Of a stretch of DNA of 48,827 bases, positions 36,114 through 44,512 are shown piece by piece. The notes below the pieces were generated by a model, which was given only the letters and a program-made list of their open reading frames with translations, was not told the origin of the DNA and ran no database searches. The stretch comes from Syntrophobacterales bacterium (GTDB lineage Bacteria > Desulfobacterota > Desulfobaccia > Desulfobaccales > 0-14-0-80-60-11), in NCBI GenBank assembly GCA_023512475.1, contig JAILZL010000022.1, positions 1 to 48,827 of the forward strand, in the 5' to 3' direction. A program made the translations under genes and the position numbers. Numbering within the stretch: the stretch's first letter is position 1; each line of letters starts with the position of its first letter.

Positions 36114-36778
36114 GGTTCTCTCCCCGGGCCGGCCAGGAGGCGAAGGGCCCGGCTGACCCGGTAAGGCAGCCCCAGTACGGGAAGAGGGTCCGCCAGGCGC
36201 ACTCCGGGATGCCGGCCGAGAACCTCCCAATTCAGGCACTCCGCCTCCGCCTCCGGGGAAATCCAGGCCAAGGTGAGATGCAGGTGGGGGGGCACCCGGG
36301 TGGGTTTGGCCGGGGCCGCCAGGGTGCCCAGGATCTCTCCTGCCGCCACCGCCGTTCCCGCGCCCAGGCCGGGCCGCGGCCGGAGATGGCCCAGGAGGCT
36401 GTACAGGCAGGCTCCCTCCTCCCTCCTCCCATGGCGCAGACAGACGGTCAGGCCCAGAAAATCCGGGAGCAGCCGCACCACCACCCCGGGGAAGGGCGCG
36501 GGCACCCGGAAGGTGGGGGGAAGCGAGTGCTCCCTGCCGGCGGCATCGGCGATGCACCACAGGTCCAGGCCCTCATGGGGCGTGGGCCGGGGCCGGGGGT
36601 TGCCCCACCAGCGCTCCCGGGAGCCGAAGAGCATGCCGGGATGGAAAACCAAGAAGCTGTCCGCCCCCAAAAGCTCCGGGTTGGCGGCCCGAAGCCGGGG
36701 GAAATAACCGGCCTCCTCTCCGGCCCGCAGTTCTCTCCCCAGGCTCAGGAGAGATGGCTCGGGACGGCGATGAGTCAT
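36110..36778 (-). CDS. M23 (LytM)-type peptidase-like protein without signal peptide
   Basis: 222 residues. The zinc-binding pattern of M23 endopeptidases is visible: HEGLDLW (HxxxD) near residue 68 and HLHLTLAW (HxH) near 165, with the expected intervening glycine-rich strands (PFPGVVVRLLPDFLGLTVCL, GTAVAAGEILGTL). M23 enzymes cleave peptidoglycan cross-bridges, normally outside the cytoplasm. The N-terminus (MTHRRPEPSLLSLGREL) is not a signal peptide, so either the start is wrong or the protein is cytoplasmic. Upstream in-frame extension offers no better candidate. The stop overlaps the MFS start, a coupling that implies linked function. Confidence 0.75.
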   Translation of the reverse strand: MTHRRPEPSLLSLGRELRAGEEAGYFPRLRAANPELLGADSFLVFHPGMLFGSRERWWGNPRPRPTPHEGLDLWCIADAAGREHSLPPTFRVPAPFPGVVVRLLPDFLGLTVCLRHGRREEGACLYSLLGHLRPRPGLGAGTAVAAGEILGTLAAPAKPTRVPPHLHLTLAWISPEAEAECLNWEVLGRHPGVRLADPLPVLGLPYRVSRALRLLAGPGREP

Positions 36779-36867
36779 GGGGACAACCTATCACCTGGCC
36801 GCGAGGCTGTAAAGTCCCCGGGCTGGGGGCGGCTCCGGAGGGGGTCTGGGGGGCGGACATTTTTTTC

Positions 36868-36896
36868 TTTACGGCCCAACTCATTTTTTTTATTAT
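36868..36896 (+). promoter_or_regulatory. Promoter of HU/IHF-like gene
   Basis: TTTACG and TATTAT with a 17-base spacer in an AT-rich patch with a T-run. The start lies near 36903, about 67 bases before the ATG at 36970. Confidence 0.55.
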
Positions 36897-36969
36897 GTAA
36901 ATCAATTAGCCCCCGGCCTGCCGGGCGCGGTGCGGGCCTCCCGACATCCCTCCCAAGGAGCGGTGTTGC

Positions 36970-37248
36970 ATGAACAAGTCGCAACTCATCGAGGCCCTGG
37001 CCAAGGCTGAGAACCTCACCCTGAAAAAAGCGGAGCTGGTGGTCAACGCGATCTTTGAGAATATGGCGGAGGCCCTGGTGCGCAATGAACGCATCGAAAT
37101 CCGGGGCTTCGGCAGCTTCAAGGTGAAATACTACAACGGCTATAAAGGCCGCAATCCCAAAACCGGAGATGTCATCGAGGTGGGGGGCAAAAAGCTCCCC
37201 TTCTTCAAGGTGGGCAAGGAACTGAGCGAACTGGTGGACCGGTCATAA
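36970..37248 (+). CDS. HU/IHF-family DNA-binding protein
   Basis: 92 residues, start MNKSQLIEALAKAENLTLKKAE. The DNA-binding beta-arm region carries IEIRGFGSFKVKYYNGYKGRNPKTGDVIEV, with the proline at the arm tip, and the C-terminus is LPFFKVGKELSELV. The family wraps and bends DNA. The RGFGSF and GRNPKTG motifs are common to HU and IHF; the sequence leans to IHF-beta but a partner subunit was not seen, so HU/IHF is the safe call. AAGGAG precedes the ATG. The SRP RNA gene follows immediately. Confidence 0.93.
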   Translation: MNKSQLIEALAKAENLTLKKAELVVNAIFENMAEALVRNERIEIRGFGSFKVKYYNGYKGRNPKTGDVIEVGGKKLPFFKVGKELSELVDRS

Positions 37249-37256
37249 GATTCCTG

Positions 37257-37463
37257 GCCGTGCTAGACGGGGAGCTAGCGGTGCCCTGTAACCCGAAAGC
37301 CGCTTATGCGGGGTTGAACCCCCTCCCAGAGCCTCGCAGCGCCGCCCGGGCGGCGGCCCGCCGGGCGGATTGGACCCCACGCAACAGACGCCGGTGAACC
37401 CCGTCAGGTCCGGAAGGAAGCAGCGGTAAGCCGGGCCGGCTGTGTCGTGGCGGCAGCTAATCC
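37257..37463 (+). ncRNA. ffs: Signal recognition particle RNA, about 205-base form
   Basis: The core GTCAGGTCCGGAAGGAAGC (from 37403) is the domain IV Ffh-binding hairpin with GGAA tetraloop. About 145 bases precede it, beginning CCGTGCTAGACGGGGAGCTA, followed by GCGGTGCCCTGTAACCCG and a closing GCGGGGTTGAA. This layout resembles the longer RNAs known from actinobacteria and other groups rather than the 114-base 4.5S RNA of E. coli. Ends are placed by eye and may be off by 5-10 bases. Confidence 0.88.
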
Positions 37464-37753
37464 TACACCCCCGGGCCTAAAACCCAGGCGGTGGCGGAGG
37501 CGAAGGAGGGTGCACGGCCAGGGTGGCTTTGCCGCCGGCGGGGGGCGGAAGTAATCCCCCGACCTCCCCCGGCGCCTCTTCCCCCCTCGCCCGGGGCACG
37601 GTCCCGGGCCCTTCCCCTGTCCCCTTTCCCGACGATTCTTCCAGGGGCGCCTTTTTTTCCTTTGTCCCCCCTACCGAGCTTGTGCTAAGATGGACATGCT
37701 GTGGCCCGGCCCAGCCACGGCGAGCGCTTACCCTTGAGGGAGGAAGCACGCGC
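37464..37753. other. Leader region of the formate dehydrogenase operon
   Basis: 290 bases without a supported gene. The fdhA frame stays open upstream to 37523, but that part lacks family similarity and a ribosome site. A candidate promoter lies at 37662-37691. Confidence 0.4.
37662..37691 (+). promoter_or_regulatory. Candidate promoter of fdhA
   Basis: TTGTCC and TAAGAT with an 18-base spacer. The start would fall near 37698, about 55 bases before the fdhA ATG. Confidence 0.4.
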
Positions 37754-40444
37754 ATGGCCGAACCCACTCTGACCCTCAATGGGAGGACCGTGGCCTTTCA
37801 GCCCGGTCAGACCATCCTTGAGGTGGCCCAAGGGGCCGGGGTCTATATCCCCACCCTCTGTTACATGAAGGACACCCTGCCCACCGGTTCCTGTCGCGTC
37901 TGCGTGGTGGAGGTGGAGGGGGCCCGCACCCTTCTCCCTGCCTGCGCCACCCAGGCCGCGGCCAATCAGGTGATCCAGACGGAGAGCCCCCGGGTGGCCG
38001 CCGCCCGGCGCATGGTGCTGGAGCTGGCCCTGGCCAGCGGCAACCACAACTGCCTCATCTGCGAGGCCAACGGCGAATGTGAGCTCCAGGCCCTGGCCTA
38101 CCGCTACCAGGTGCCCACCCCCGCCTTCGCCGCCCCCCCGGACACCCCCTATTATTTCGAAGACAACAACAGCATGATCGTCCGGGATTTCTCCAAGTGC
38201 ATCATGTGCGGCCGCTGTGTCCGGGGCTGCACCGAGCGCCAGGTGAACGACGCCATCGCCATCGGCTACCGGGGCTCCCACAACAAGATCGTGGCCAAGG
38301 CGGACAAGACCTATATCGAGTCCGACTGCGTCTTCTGCGGCGAATGCGTCCAGTCCTGCCCGGTGGGGGCGCTGCTGGACAAAAACGCCATCGGTCAGGG
38401 CCGCTCCTGGGAACGCACCACGGTGCGCACCGTCTGCCCCTATTGCGGCGTGGGCTGCCAGCTGGAGGTACACGTCAAGGACGACCGCATCCTCAAGGTG
38501 ACCGGGGCCGACGCCGTCCCCAATGAGGGCCGTCTGTGCGTCAAAGGCCGCTTCGGCTGGCACTTCGTGCACCATCCCGACCGCCTCACCACCCCCCTGC
38601 TCCGGAAAAACGGGGAGCTTACCCCCGTGAGCTGGGACGAGGCCCTGGACTATGTGGCGGCCCGGCTCACGGAGATCAAGGCGAAATACGGTCCCGGGCA
38701 GATCGGCGGCTGGTGCTCCGCCCGCATCACCAACGAAGAGAATTACCTCATGCAGAAGTTCATGCGGGCGGTCCTGGGCACCAACCACGTGGACCACTGC
38801 GCCCGTCTCTGACACAGCGCCACCGTGGCCGGTCTGGCCGCTTCTTTCGGTTCCGGCGCCATGACCAACTCCATCGCCGAGTTGGAGGACGCCAACTGCA
38901 TCCTGGTGATCGGCTCCAACACCAATGAGAACCACCCGGTCATCGCCGCCCGCATCAAACGGGCGGTGCGCTTCAGGGGTGCCGATCTCATCGTGGTGGA
39001 CCCCCGGCGCCAGGACCTGGTGAAGTTCGCCAAACTCTACCTCCGGCAGATCCCGGGTACCGACATCGCCCTCCTCAATGCCATGATGCACGTCATCATC
39101 CGGGACAACCTGTATGATGCGGCTTATGTGGCGGAGCGCACCGAAAACTTCGAGGCCCTGAAGGAGACGGTGGCGGCCTACACCCCGGAGCGGGCGGAGA
39201 GGATCACCGGCATCCCGGCCAGGGACATCGAGGCCGCGGCCCGGATGTACGCCCAGGCCAAAGTGGCCTCCATTGTCTATTGCATGGGCATCACCCAGCA
39301 CACCGTGGGCACCGACAACGTCAAGGCCCTGGCCAACCTCGCCATGCTCTGCGGCAATGTGGGGGTCTGGGGCGGCGGCGTCAACCCCCTCAGGGGCCAG
39401 AACAACGTCCAGGGCGCCTGCGACATGGGGGGCCTGCCCAACGTCTTTTCCGGCTACCAGCCGGTGACGGACGAGGCGGCCCGCAAAAAGATGGAGGCGG
39501 CCTGGGGGGTTTCGAACCTTCCCGCCTGGGTGGGGAAGACCATGACCGAGATGCTCCCCGCCATCCATGCCGGGGAGATGAAGGCCCTCTACATCATCGG
39601 GGAGAACCCGGCCCTGTCGGACGCCGATGCCCACCACGCCATCCAGGCCATGCAGAAGCTGGAGCTCCTGGTGGTGCAGGACATCTTCCTCACCGAGACG
39701 GGGAAGCTGGCCCACGTGGTCCTGCCCGCGGCCTCCTTTGCCGAAAAGGACGGCACCTTCAGCAACACCGAGCGCCGGGTGGCCCGGGTGCGCCGCTGCA
39801 TCCCGCCCCTGCCGGGCACCAAACCCGACTGGCAGATCATCTGCGAGCTCAGCACCCGCATGGGCTATCCCATGAGATACGCCTCCCCGGAGGAGATCTT
39901 CGAGGAGATCCGCACGGTCACCCCCTCCTACGCCGGCATCACCTATCAGCGCCTGGAGGCGGGGGGCATCCAGTGGCCCTGCCCCACCGAGGAGCATCCC
40001 GGCACCGTCTTTTTGCACAAGGACCGCTTCGCCCGGGGGCTGGGGATGTTCTTCCCCGTGGAGCACAAGGACCCGGCGGAGATGCCCGATGAGGAGTTCC
40101 CCCTGTATCTCACCACCGGGCGCCTCCTTTACCATTACCATACCGGCACCATGAGCCGCCGGGCCCCGGGGCTGGTGGAGAAGGCCCCGGAGTGCCGGGT
40201 GGAGCTGGCCGCGGCGGACGCCGCCCGGCTGGGGATCGCCGAGGGCGACACAGTGCGGGTGCGCTCCCGCCGGGGGGAAATCACCGCCCGGGCCACCATC
40301 TCCCCCAAGGCGGTGGCCGGTACGGTGTTCCTCCCCTTCCATTTCGCCGAGGCGGCGGCCAACAAGCTCACCAACGCCGCCCTGGACCCGGTCTGCAAGA
40401 TCCCGGAATTCAAGGTCTGCGCCGTGCAGGTCACGAAAGCGTAA
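37754..40444 (+). CDS. fdhA: NAD-linked formate dehydrogenase alpha subunit, selenocysteine-containing
   Basis: 896 residues if TGA at 38810-38812 is read as selenocysteine (residue 353, in DHCARL-U-HSATVAG). The frame continues past the TGA without shift, and the segment matches the active-site motif of molybdenum/tungsten formate dehydrogenases. N-terminal region: [2Fe-2S] domain (CYMKDTLPTGSCRVC), a His/Cys cluster (HNCLICEANGEC), two [4Fe-4S] sites (CIMCGRCVRGC, CVFCGECVQSC), then CPYCGVGC and the bis-molybdopterin guanine dinucleotide catalytic domain. This NuoG-like front end passes electrons to the NuoEF-type partner encoded next. GGGAGGA precedes the ATG at 37754. The protein oxidises formate to CO2 or does the reverse. 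Confidence 0.96.
38810..38850 (+). promoter_or_regulatory. Bacterial SECIS element in fdhA
   Basis: After the TGA, GGCC (38827-38830), loop GGTCT (38831-38835) and GGCC (38836-38839) form the apical stem-loop. The loop sequence GGTCT and its distance of 18 bases from the TGA are the same as I recall for E. coli fdhF. SelB should bind here to direct selenocysteine insertion. The lower stem is less certain. Confidence 0.85.
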
Positions 40445-40459
40445 AGGGAGGGCACAGAC

Positions 40460-42307
40460 ATGATCACATGCAGCTGCGCGGCCACCCCTCCGGCCCAGCT
40501 CACCCCGGCCCAGTGGGAGAAGATCGACGCCATCATCGCCAAATACAAGGACGTCCCCGGCAACCTCATGCCCGTCCTCCAGGAGGTGCAGGAAGCCATC
40601 GGCTATCTCCCCCCGGAGGTCCAGGACCGCCTGGCCGAGGGTCTCAATATCCCCGGCAGCCACATCTTCGGGGTCATGAGCTTCTACTCCATGTACACCT
40701 GGCGGCCCAAGGGGAAATACGTCATCCGCTTCTGCGAATCCCCCCCCTGCCATGTGCTGGGGGCCGAAAACCTTCTGCAGATGGCCCAGGAGGAGCTGGG
40801 CATCGGCCTCAACCAGACCACCCCGGACGGCCTCTTCACCCTGGAGACCAGCGCCTGCCTGGGGGTCTGTGAAGTGGCCCCGGCCATGCAGATCAACGAA
40901 GTGGTGCACGGCCACCTCACCCGGGAGCGCTTCCGGCAGATCATCGCCGACTACCGGGCGGGCATGGCGCCGGACTACACCACCCTGACGTGCACCACCT
41001 ATGAGATCAGCCGCTACAAGCAGCCCCCCACCGACCTGGTGCTCCTGAAAAACGTGGGGAAGATCGACCCGGAGAACATCGACGACTATCTGGCCGCGGG
41101 CGGCTGGCAGGCCCTGAAGAAGGCGGTGACCACCATGACCCCGGAGCAGGTGGTGGAGGAGGTGAAGACCTCCGGCATCCGGGGCCGGGGCGGTGCCGGC
41201 TTCCCCGCCGGGCTGAAGTGGTCCTTCACCCGCCCCCTCACCGTCACCCCCAAATACATCATCTGCAACGCCGATGAAGGGGAGCCGGGGACCATCAAGG
41301 ACCGCTACATCATGGAGGGCGACCCCCAGAAGATTCTGGAGGGCATGGCCATCGCCGGTTACGCCGTGGGCGCCTCCCAGGGCTACATCTATGTCCGGGG
41401 GGAGTATTACCTTTCCAAGCACCGCCTCGCCAAGGCCATCGAGCAGGCCCGGGCCAGAGGCTTTCTGGGAAAGAACCTCTTCGGCACCGACTTTTCCTTT
41501 GACATCGAGGTGCGCTCGGGCTTCGGCTGCTACATCTGCGGCGAGGAGACCGCGCTCATCGAATCCATCGAGGGCAAAAGGGGCTATCCCCGCATGAAGC
41601 CGCCCTTCCCGGGGGTCTCGGGCCTGTGGGGCAAGCCCACCATCGTCAACAACGTGGAGACCCTGGCCAGCGTCCCGGCCATCATCGAAAAGGGCGGCGC
41701 CTGGTACAAGAGCCTGGGCACCCCCGACACCACCGGCACCAAGATCTACCAGATCATCGGCCATGTGGCCACGCCCCAGATCGTGGAGGTGCCGGCAGGG
41801 ATCACCCTGAGGGAGCTCATCGACACCTACGGCGGCGGCATGCGGCCCGGGAGCACCTTCAAGTTCTGCCAGACCGGGGGCGCCTCCGCCGGCATCGTCA
41901 CCGCCGCGGCCCTGGACACGCCCCTGGATTTCGGCTCCCTGGCCCAGGTGGGGGGTGCTTTGGGCTCCGGCACCATGCTGGTGGCGGACCAGAGTGTCTG
42001 CGTGGTGGATTTCGTGCGGGCCGTGGCCAAGTTCTTCGCCCATGAATCCTGCGGCCAGTGCACTCCCTGCCGGGAGGGCACGCCCCTCATCCTCAGGACC
42101 GTCAACCGCATCTGCCGGGGCCAGGGCACCCTGGAGGATCTGGCCCTCCTGGAGCGCCTGGGCGCGGCCATGATCGACGCCTCCTTCTGTCCCCTGGGAC
42201 AGACCGCGCCGGCGCCCTTTTTGAGCGCCTACAAAAACTTCCGCCAGGAGTTCGAGGATCACATCACCAAAAAGGTCTGCGCCGCCGGCGTGTGCCGCCT
42301 GGGCTGA
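40460..42307 (+). CDS. NuoE-NuoF fusion, NADH-reacting subunit of formate dehydrogenase
   Basis: 615 residues. Residues about 15-165 are a NuoE-like thioredoxin-fold [2Fe-2S] domain (CESPPC and ACLGVC ligands). From about 185 a NuoF-like part has the FMN/NADH-binding GRGGAGFPAGLKW and NADEGEPGT, GCYICGEETALIESIEG, and the [4Fe-4S] ligands ESCGQCTPCREG near the C-terminus. The protein should accept electrons from FdhA and reduce NAD. The gene starts 15 bases after fdhA, with GGGAGG before its ATG. The two domains are usually separate in complex I and often separate in other Fdh or Hnd systems. A strong terminator follows at 42371. Confidence 0.93.
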   Translation: MITCSCAATPPAQLTPAQWEKIDAIIAKYKDVPGNLMPVLQEVQEAIGYLPPEVQDRLAEGLNIPGSHIFGVMSFYSMYTWRPKGKYVIRFCESPPCHVLGAENLLQMAQEELGIGLNQTTPDGLFTLETSACLGVCEVAPAMQINEVVHGHLTRERFRQIIADYRAGMAPDYTTLTCTTYEISRYKQPPTDLVLLKNVGKIDPENIDDYLAAGGWQALKKAVTTMTPEQVVEEVKTSGIRGRGGAGFPAGLKWSFTRPLTVTPKYIICNADEGEPGTIKDRYIMEGDPQKILEGMAIAGYAVGASQGYIYVRGEYYLSKHRLAKAIEQARARGFLGKNLFGTDFSFDIEVRSGFGCYICGEETALIESIEGKRGYPRMKPPFPGVSGLWGKPTIVNNVETLASVPAIIEKGGAWYKSLGTPDTTGTKIYQIIGHVATPQIVEVPAGITLRELIDTYGGGMRPGSTFKFCQTGGASAGIVTAAALDTPLDFGSLAQVGGALGSGTMLVADQSVCVVDFVRAVAKFFAHESCGQCTPCREGTPLILRTVNRICRGQGTLEDLALLERLGAAMIDASFCPLGQTAPAPFLSAYKNFRQEFEDHITKKVCAAGVCRLG

Positions 42308-42370
42308 CCTTCAAAGCCGGGGCGGGGACCTGAGGTTTCCTGCCCCCGGGGTCCTTCCCTGCCGGGAATT

Positions 42371-42409
42371 CCGGGAAGGCGGGCAAGAGCCTGCCTTCCC
42401 GGTTTTTTT
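42371..42409 (+). terminator. Intrinsic terminator after formate dehydrogenase operon
   Basis: CCGGGAAGGC (42371-42380) pairs perfectly with GCCTTCCCGG (42393-42402), with further GGC/GCC pairing inside, followed by TTTTTTT. Confidence 0.9.
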
Positions 42410-42480
42410 GGGGGAGTCTTTCCCCGCCGGCGCATCTCTTATCCCGGATGCCTACAGGGGAAGAGGGGGGCTGCGGGGCC

Positions 42481-43860
42481 TCAGGTGCCCGGCCTTTCCC
42501 CCATCTCCTTCACCCCCTCCCCCACCAGCAGGGCGGCCAGGGGGGCGATGTGCAGCAGGAGGCGGTCCAGGGTGGCCCGGACATAGAGGGGGAATTCCTC
42601 CGCGGAGGTGGGGGCCAGGGCGTAGCCCAGGAGGATGGCCAGGAGGTTGCCGGCCAGGGTGAGGGCCGGAAACAGGAGCGGGCTGCGCCACAGACGGCGG
42701 CCCAGGAGGAGGGCGGCGGCCAGGGTGGCCCACCACAGCACCCCGAAGGCGAAGGGCAATGCCAGGATTTTCAGCAGAGAGGGGATGGCCTGAAAGAACT
42801 GGTGGGGGAAGAAGCTCAGGATGTGGTCCGCCCCCACCTCGATATGCTGCTGCGCCATGAACCAGCGCCAGGGGAGGGTGCCCAGAAGGATCCCTCCCAC
42901 CGGCCAGGCCAGGGCCACCAGACGGGGGCCCAGGGTGGGGGGGCGGAGCCACAGCAGGGTGAGGGCGGCGGCCAGGATGAAGGTGGCGGCCAGGGGCGCA
43001 CCCTCAAACTTGGTCCAGGCCAGCCCGGCGCACATCAGGGCGATAAGGGGGAGGCTCCCGGGCGGGGCGGCGTCTTGCAGGGTCAGATAGAGGAGCCCGG
43101 CGGCTCCCACCGCATAGAAGGTGAGGGGCAGATCGGCGTAGGCGATGTAGAGGTGGGTGAGGAAGGTGACCCCGCTGGTGGCGAAAAACAGGGTGACCCC
43201 CAGGGCCTGGCCCCGGGTAAGCCCCCGGCGTCGCAGCAGGGCATACAGCCAGCCCAGGGTGAGGGCCCCCCACCAGGGGAAGAGCCCCTGGGCCAGGTGG
43301 TCCTGGACGCCCCCCAGGGTGAGGTAGAAGAAGGTGAGGAGCAGGGGCACATGGTTGGGGTAGTACGGGTGGGCCGTCAGGCCCTGAAGGTCCATACTCT
43401 GCCGGAGGTAAAAGATCTTGGCCTTGAAGCCCCAGGTGGCGATGCTGTCCCAGGCCCACATGGGGAAGAGGACGGCCCGGAGGAAGGCAAAGAGCAGCAC
43501 CAGGAGCAATCCGGCCAGGCAGAGCTTTTCCACCGGCGTCCAGGGGGGAGAGAAGGCGTGAGTAATCCTCGTCCCCAGGAAGGGGTGGCCCCGGACGCGG
43601 GTGGCCAGGAGGAGAGCGGCGGCCAGGCCGGCCAGGGGCAGGTGCACCGCCTCGAGGCGGAAGGGAATCCCCCAGGCACTCAGGGCCAGCATCCACCAGG
43701 TGACGGCCAGGGAGCCGACGCCGAAGCTGAGGGCCAGGATTTCGGTCCCGGCATAGTGGCCGGGGCGGGGGCACAGGAGGCGGAGCAGGGCGTAGCCGAT
43801 CAGATGGCAGAAGCCCAGGGCCGAAAGCCAGCGCAGCGCCACCAGCAGGCCCTCAATCAT
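42481..43860 (-). CDS. Multi-pass membrane protein, GT-C glycosyltransferase-like
   Basis: 459 residues with about 11-12 hydrophobic segments. After the third or fourth helix the loop AWDSIATWGFKAKIFYLRQ carries an acidic residue and KAK, similar to the first luminal loop of GT-C (family 39/83-like) enzymes, which transfer sugars from polyprenyl-phosphate donors on the outer face of the membrane. Further loop features are HPYYPNHVPLL and TKFEGAP. Such proteins often modify lipid A, O-antigen or proteins. Its ATG overlaps the stop of the preceding small gene by 8 bases. Substrates cannot be set; the family call is by pattern only. Confidence 0.65.
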   Translation of the reverse strand: MIEGLLVALRWLSALGFCHLIGYALLRLLCPRPGHYAGTEILALSFGVGSLAVTWWMLALSAWGIPFRLEAVHLPLAGLAAALLLATRVRGHPFLGTRITHAFSPPWTPVEKLCLAGLLLVLLFAFLRAVLFPMWAWDSIATWGFKAKIFYLRQSMDLQGLTAHPYYPNHVPLLLTFFYLTLGGVQDHLAQGLFPWWGALTLGWLYALLRRRGLTRGQALGVTLFFATSGVTFLTHLYIAYADLPLTFYAVGAAGLLYLTLQDAAPPGSLPLIALMCAGLAWTKFEGAPLAATFILAAALTLLWLRPPTLGPRLVALAWPVGGILLGTLPWRWFMAQQHIEVGADHILSFFPHQFFQAIPSLLKILALPFAFGVLWWATLAAALLLGRRLWRSPLLFPALTLAGNLLAILLGYALAPTSAEEFPLYVRATLDRLLLHIAPLAALLVGEGVKEMGERPGT

Positions 43861-44353
43861 AAAAGTCCCCCTGAAGGCGGCCCAGGTCCACCCGGAAGAG
43901 CAGGCCCCGTCCGGAGGGGGGACAGGCCGAAAAGGCCGGGGTGGCCACGGCTCGCGCCACCTCCGGGCTCAGGGGCTCCGGGGCGGTGTGGGCCACCAGA
44001 AAACCCGCCTGATGATGGCGCAGGAGATAGAAGAGATAGCTGGGCGGCAGGTTGGGGGCGCCCAGCACATGCCGCCGGGGAAAGAGGTGATAGCGGGCCT
44101 CGATCTCCTTGCCCCGCTCGTAGCGGTCCAGGAAGAGGTAGGCGCCGGAAGGGGGGATCTCCCGGGACAGCTCCAGGATCCAGAGGTAAAAGGGGTCCTC
44201 CAGGCGCACCGCGGCGCCCCGGGGGCCCCACAGGAGACGCCGGCCCGAATCCAGGACATCCGGCCCCAGCTCCCACAGAACCCAGAGGCCCTGCAAGGCC
44301 CACAGCAGCAGGAAGAGGCGCGTCAGCCAGATGAGACGGGCAGAGGTGGGCAT
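43853..44353 (-). CDS. Small membrane-anchored protein coupled to GT-C-like gene
   Basis: 166 residues. One N-terminal hydrophobic helix (about 7-28) precedes a soluble domain with no motif I recognise; SYLFYLLRHHQAGFLV and PSGAYLFLDRYERG are its most distinctive parts. The pattern of an anchor plus a small extracytoplasmic domain next to a GT-C-like enzyme suggests an accessory role. Its stop overlaps the next ATG (ATGATTGA), so translation is coupled. No clear ribosome site precedes the ATG at 44353; the start is uncertain. Confidence 0.6.
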   Translation of the reverse strand: MPTSARLIWLTRLFLLLWALQGLWVLWELGPDVLDSGRRLLWGPRGAAVRLEDPFYLWILELSREIPPSGAYLFLDRYERGKEIEARYHLFPRRHVLGAPNLPPSYLFYLLRHHQAGFLVAHTAPEPLSPEVARAVATPAFSACPPSGRGLLFRVDLGRLQGDFYD

Positions 44354-44512
44354 AGGAGCTGATCACACGGAGATGCGGGGGGAAAGCTTCCGGCGGAAGG
44401 GCCCCGAAGGCCGCGGCCCCTCCTCCCTTACCCACCCCTGGTTTGGCCTCTCCTGGCCTGGGTCTGGATTTTCCCGGCGCATCTCAAAAAAACCGGCTTC
44501 TCCGCGGCCCCT

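Noticed and set aside
33366-36164. A 932-codon plus-strand open frame opposite the biotin carboxylase and MFS genes
   Set aside because: Antisense shadow; the genuine genes on the minus strand show clear domains, overlaps and promoter.
37754-38812. fdhA as two genes or as a pseudogene broken by TGA
   Set aside because: The TGA sits exactly at the selenocysteine position of formate dehydrogenases, the frame continues unchanged, and a SECIS hairpin follows at the right distance.
37685-42262. A 1525-codon open frame on the minus strand across the formate dehydrogenase genes
   Set aside because: It is the antisense shadow of fdhA and the NuoE-NuoF gene. High G/C at third codon positions removes stops on the opposite strand. 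The composition (His, Gly, Val, Leu, Asp rich, no domains) is that of reverse translation.
44484-44512. Intrinsic terminator after the nucleotidyltransferase gene
   Set aside because: A T7 tract is present on the minus strand, but the preceding sequence forms only a 3-4 bp stem.
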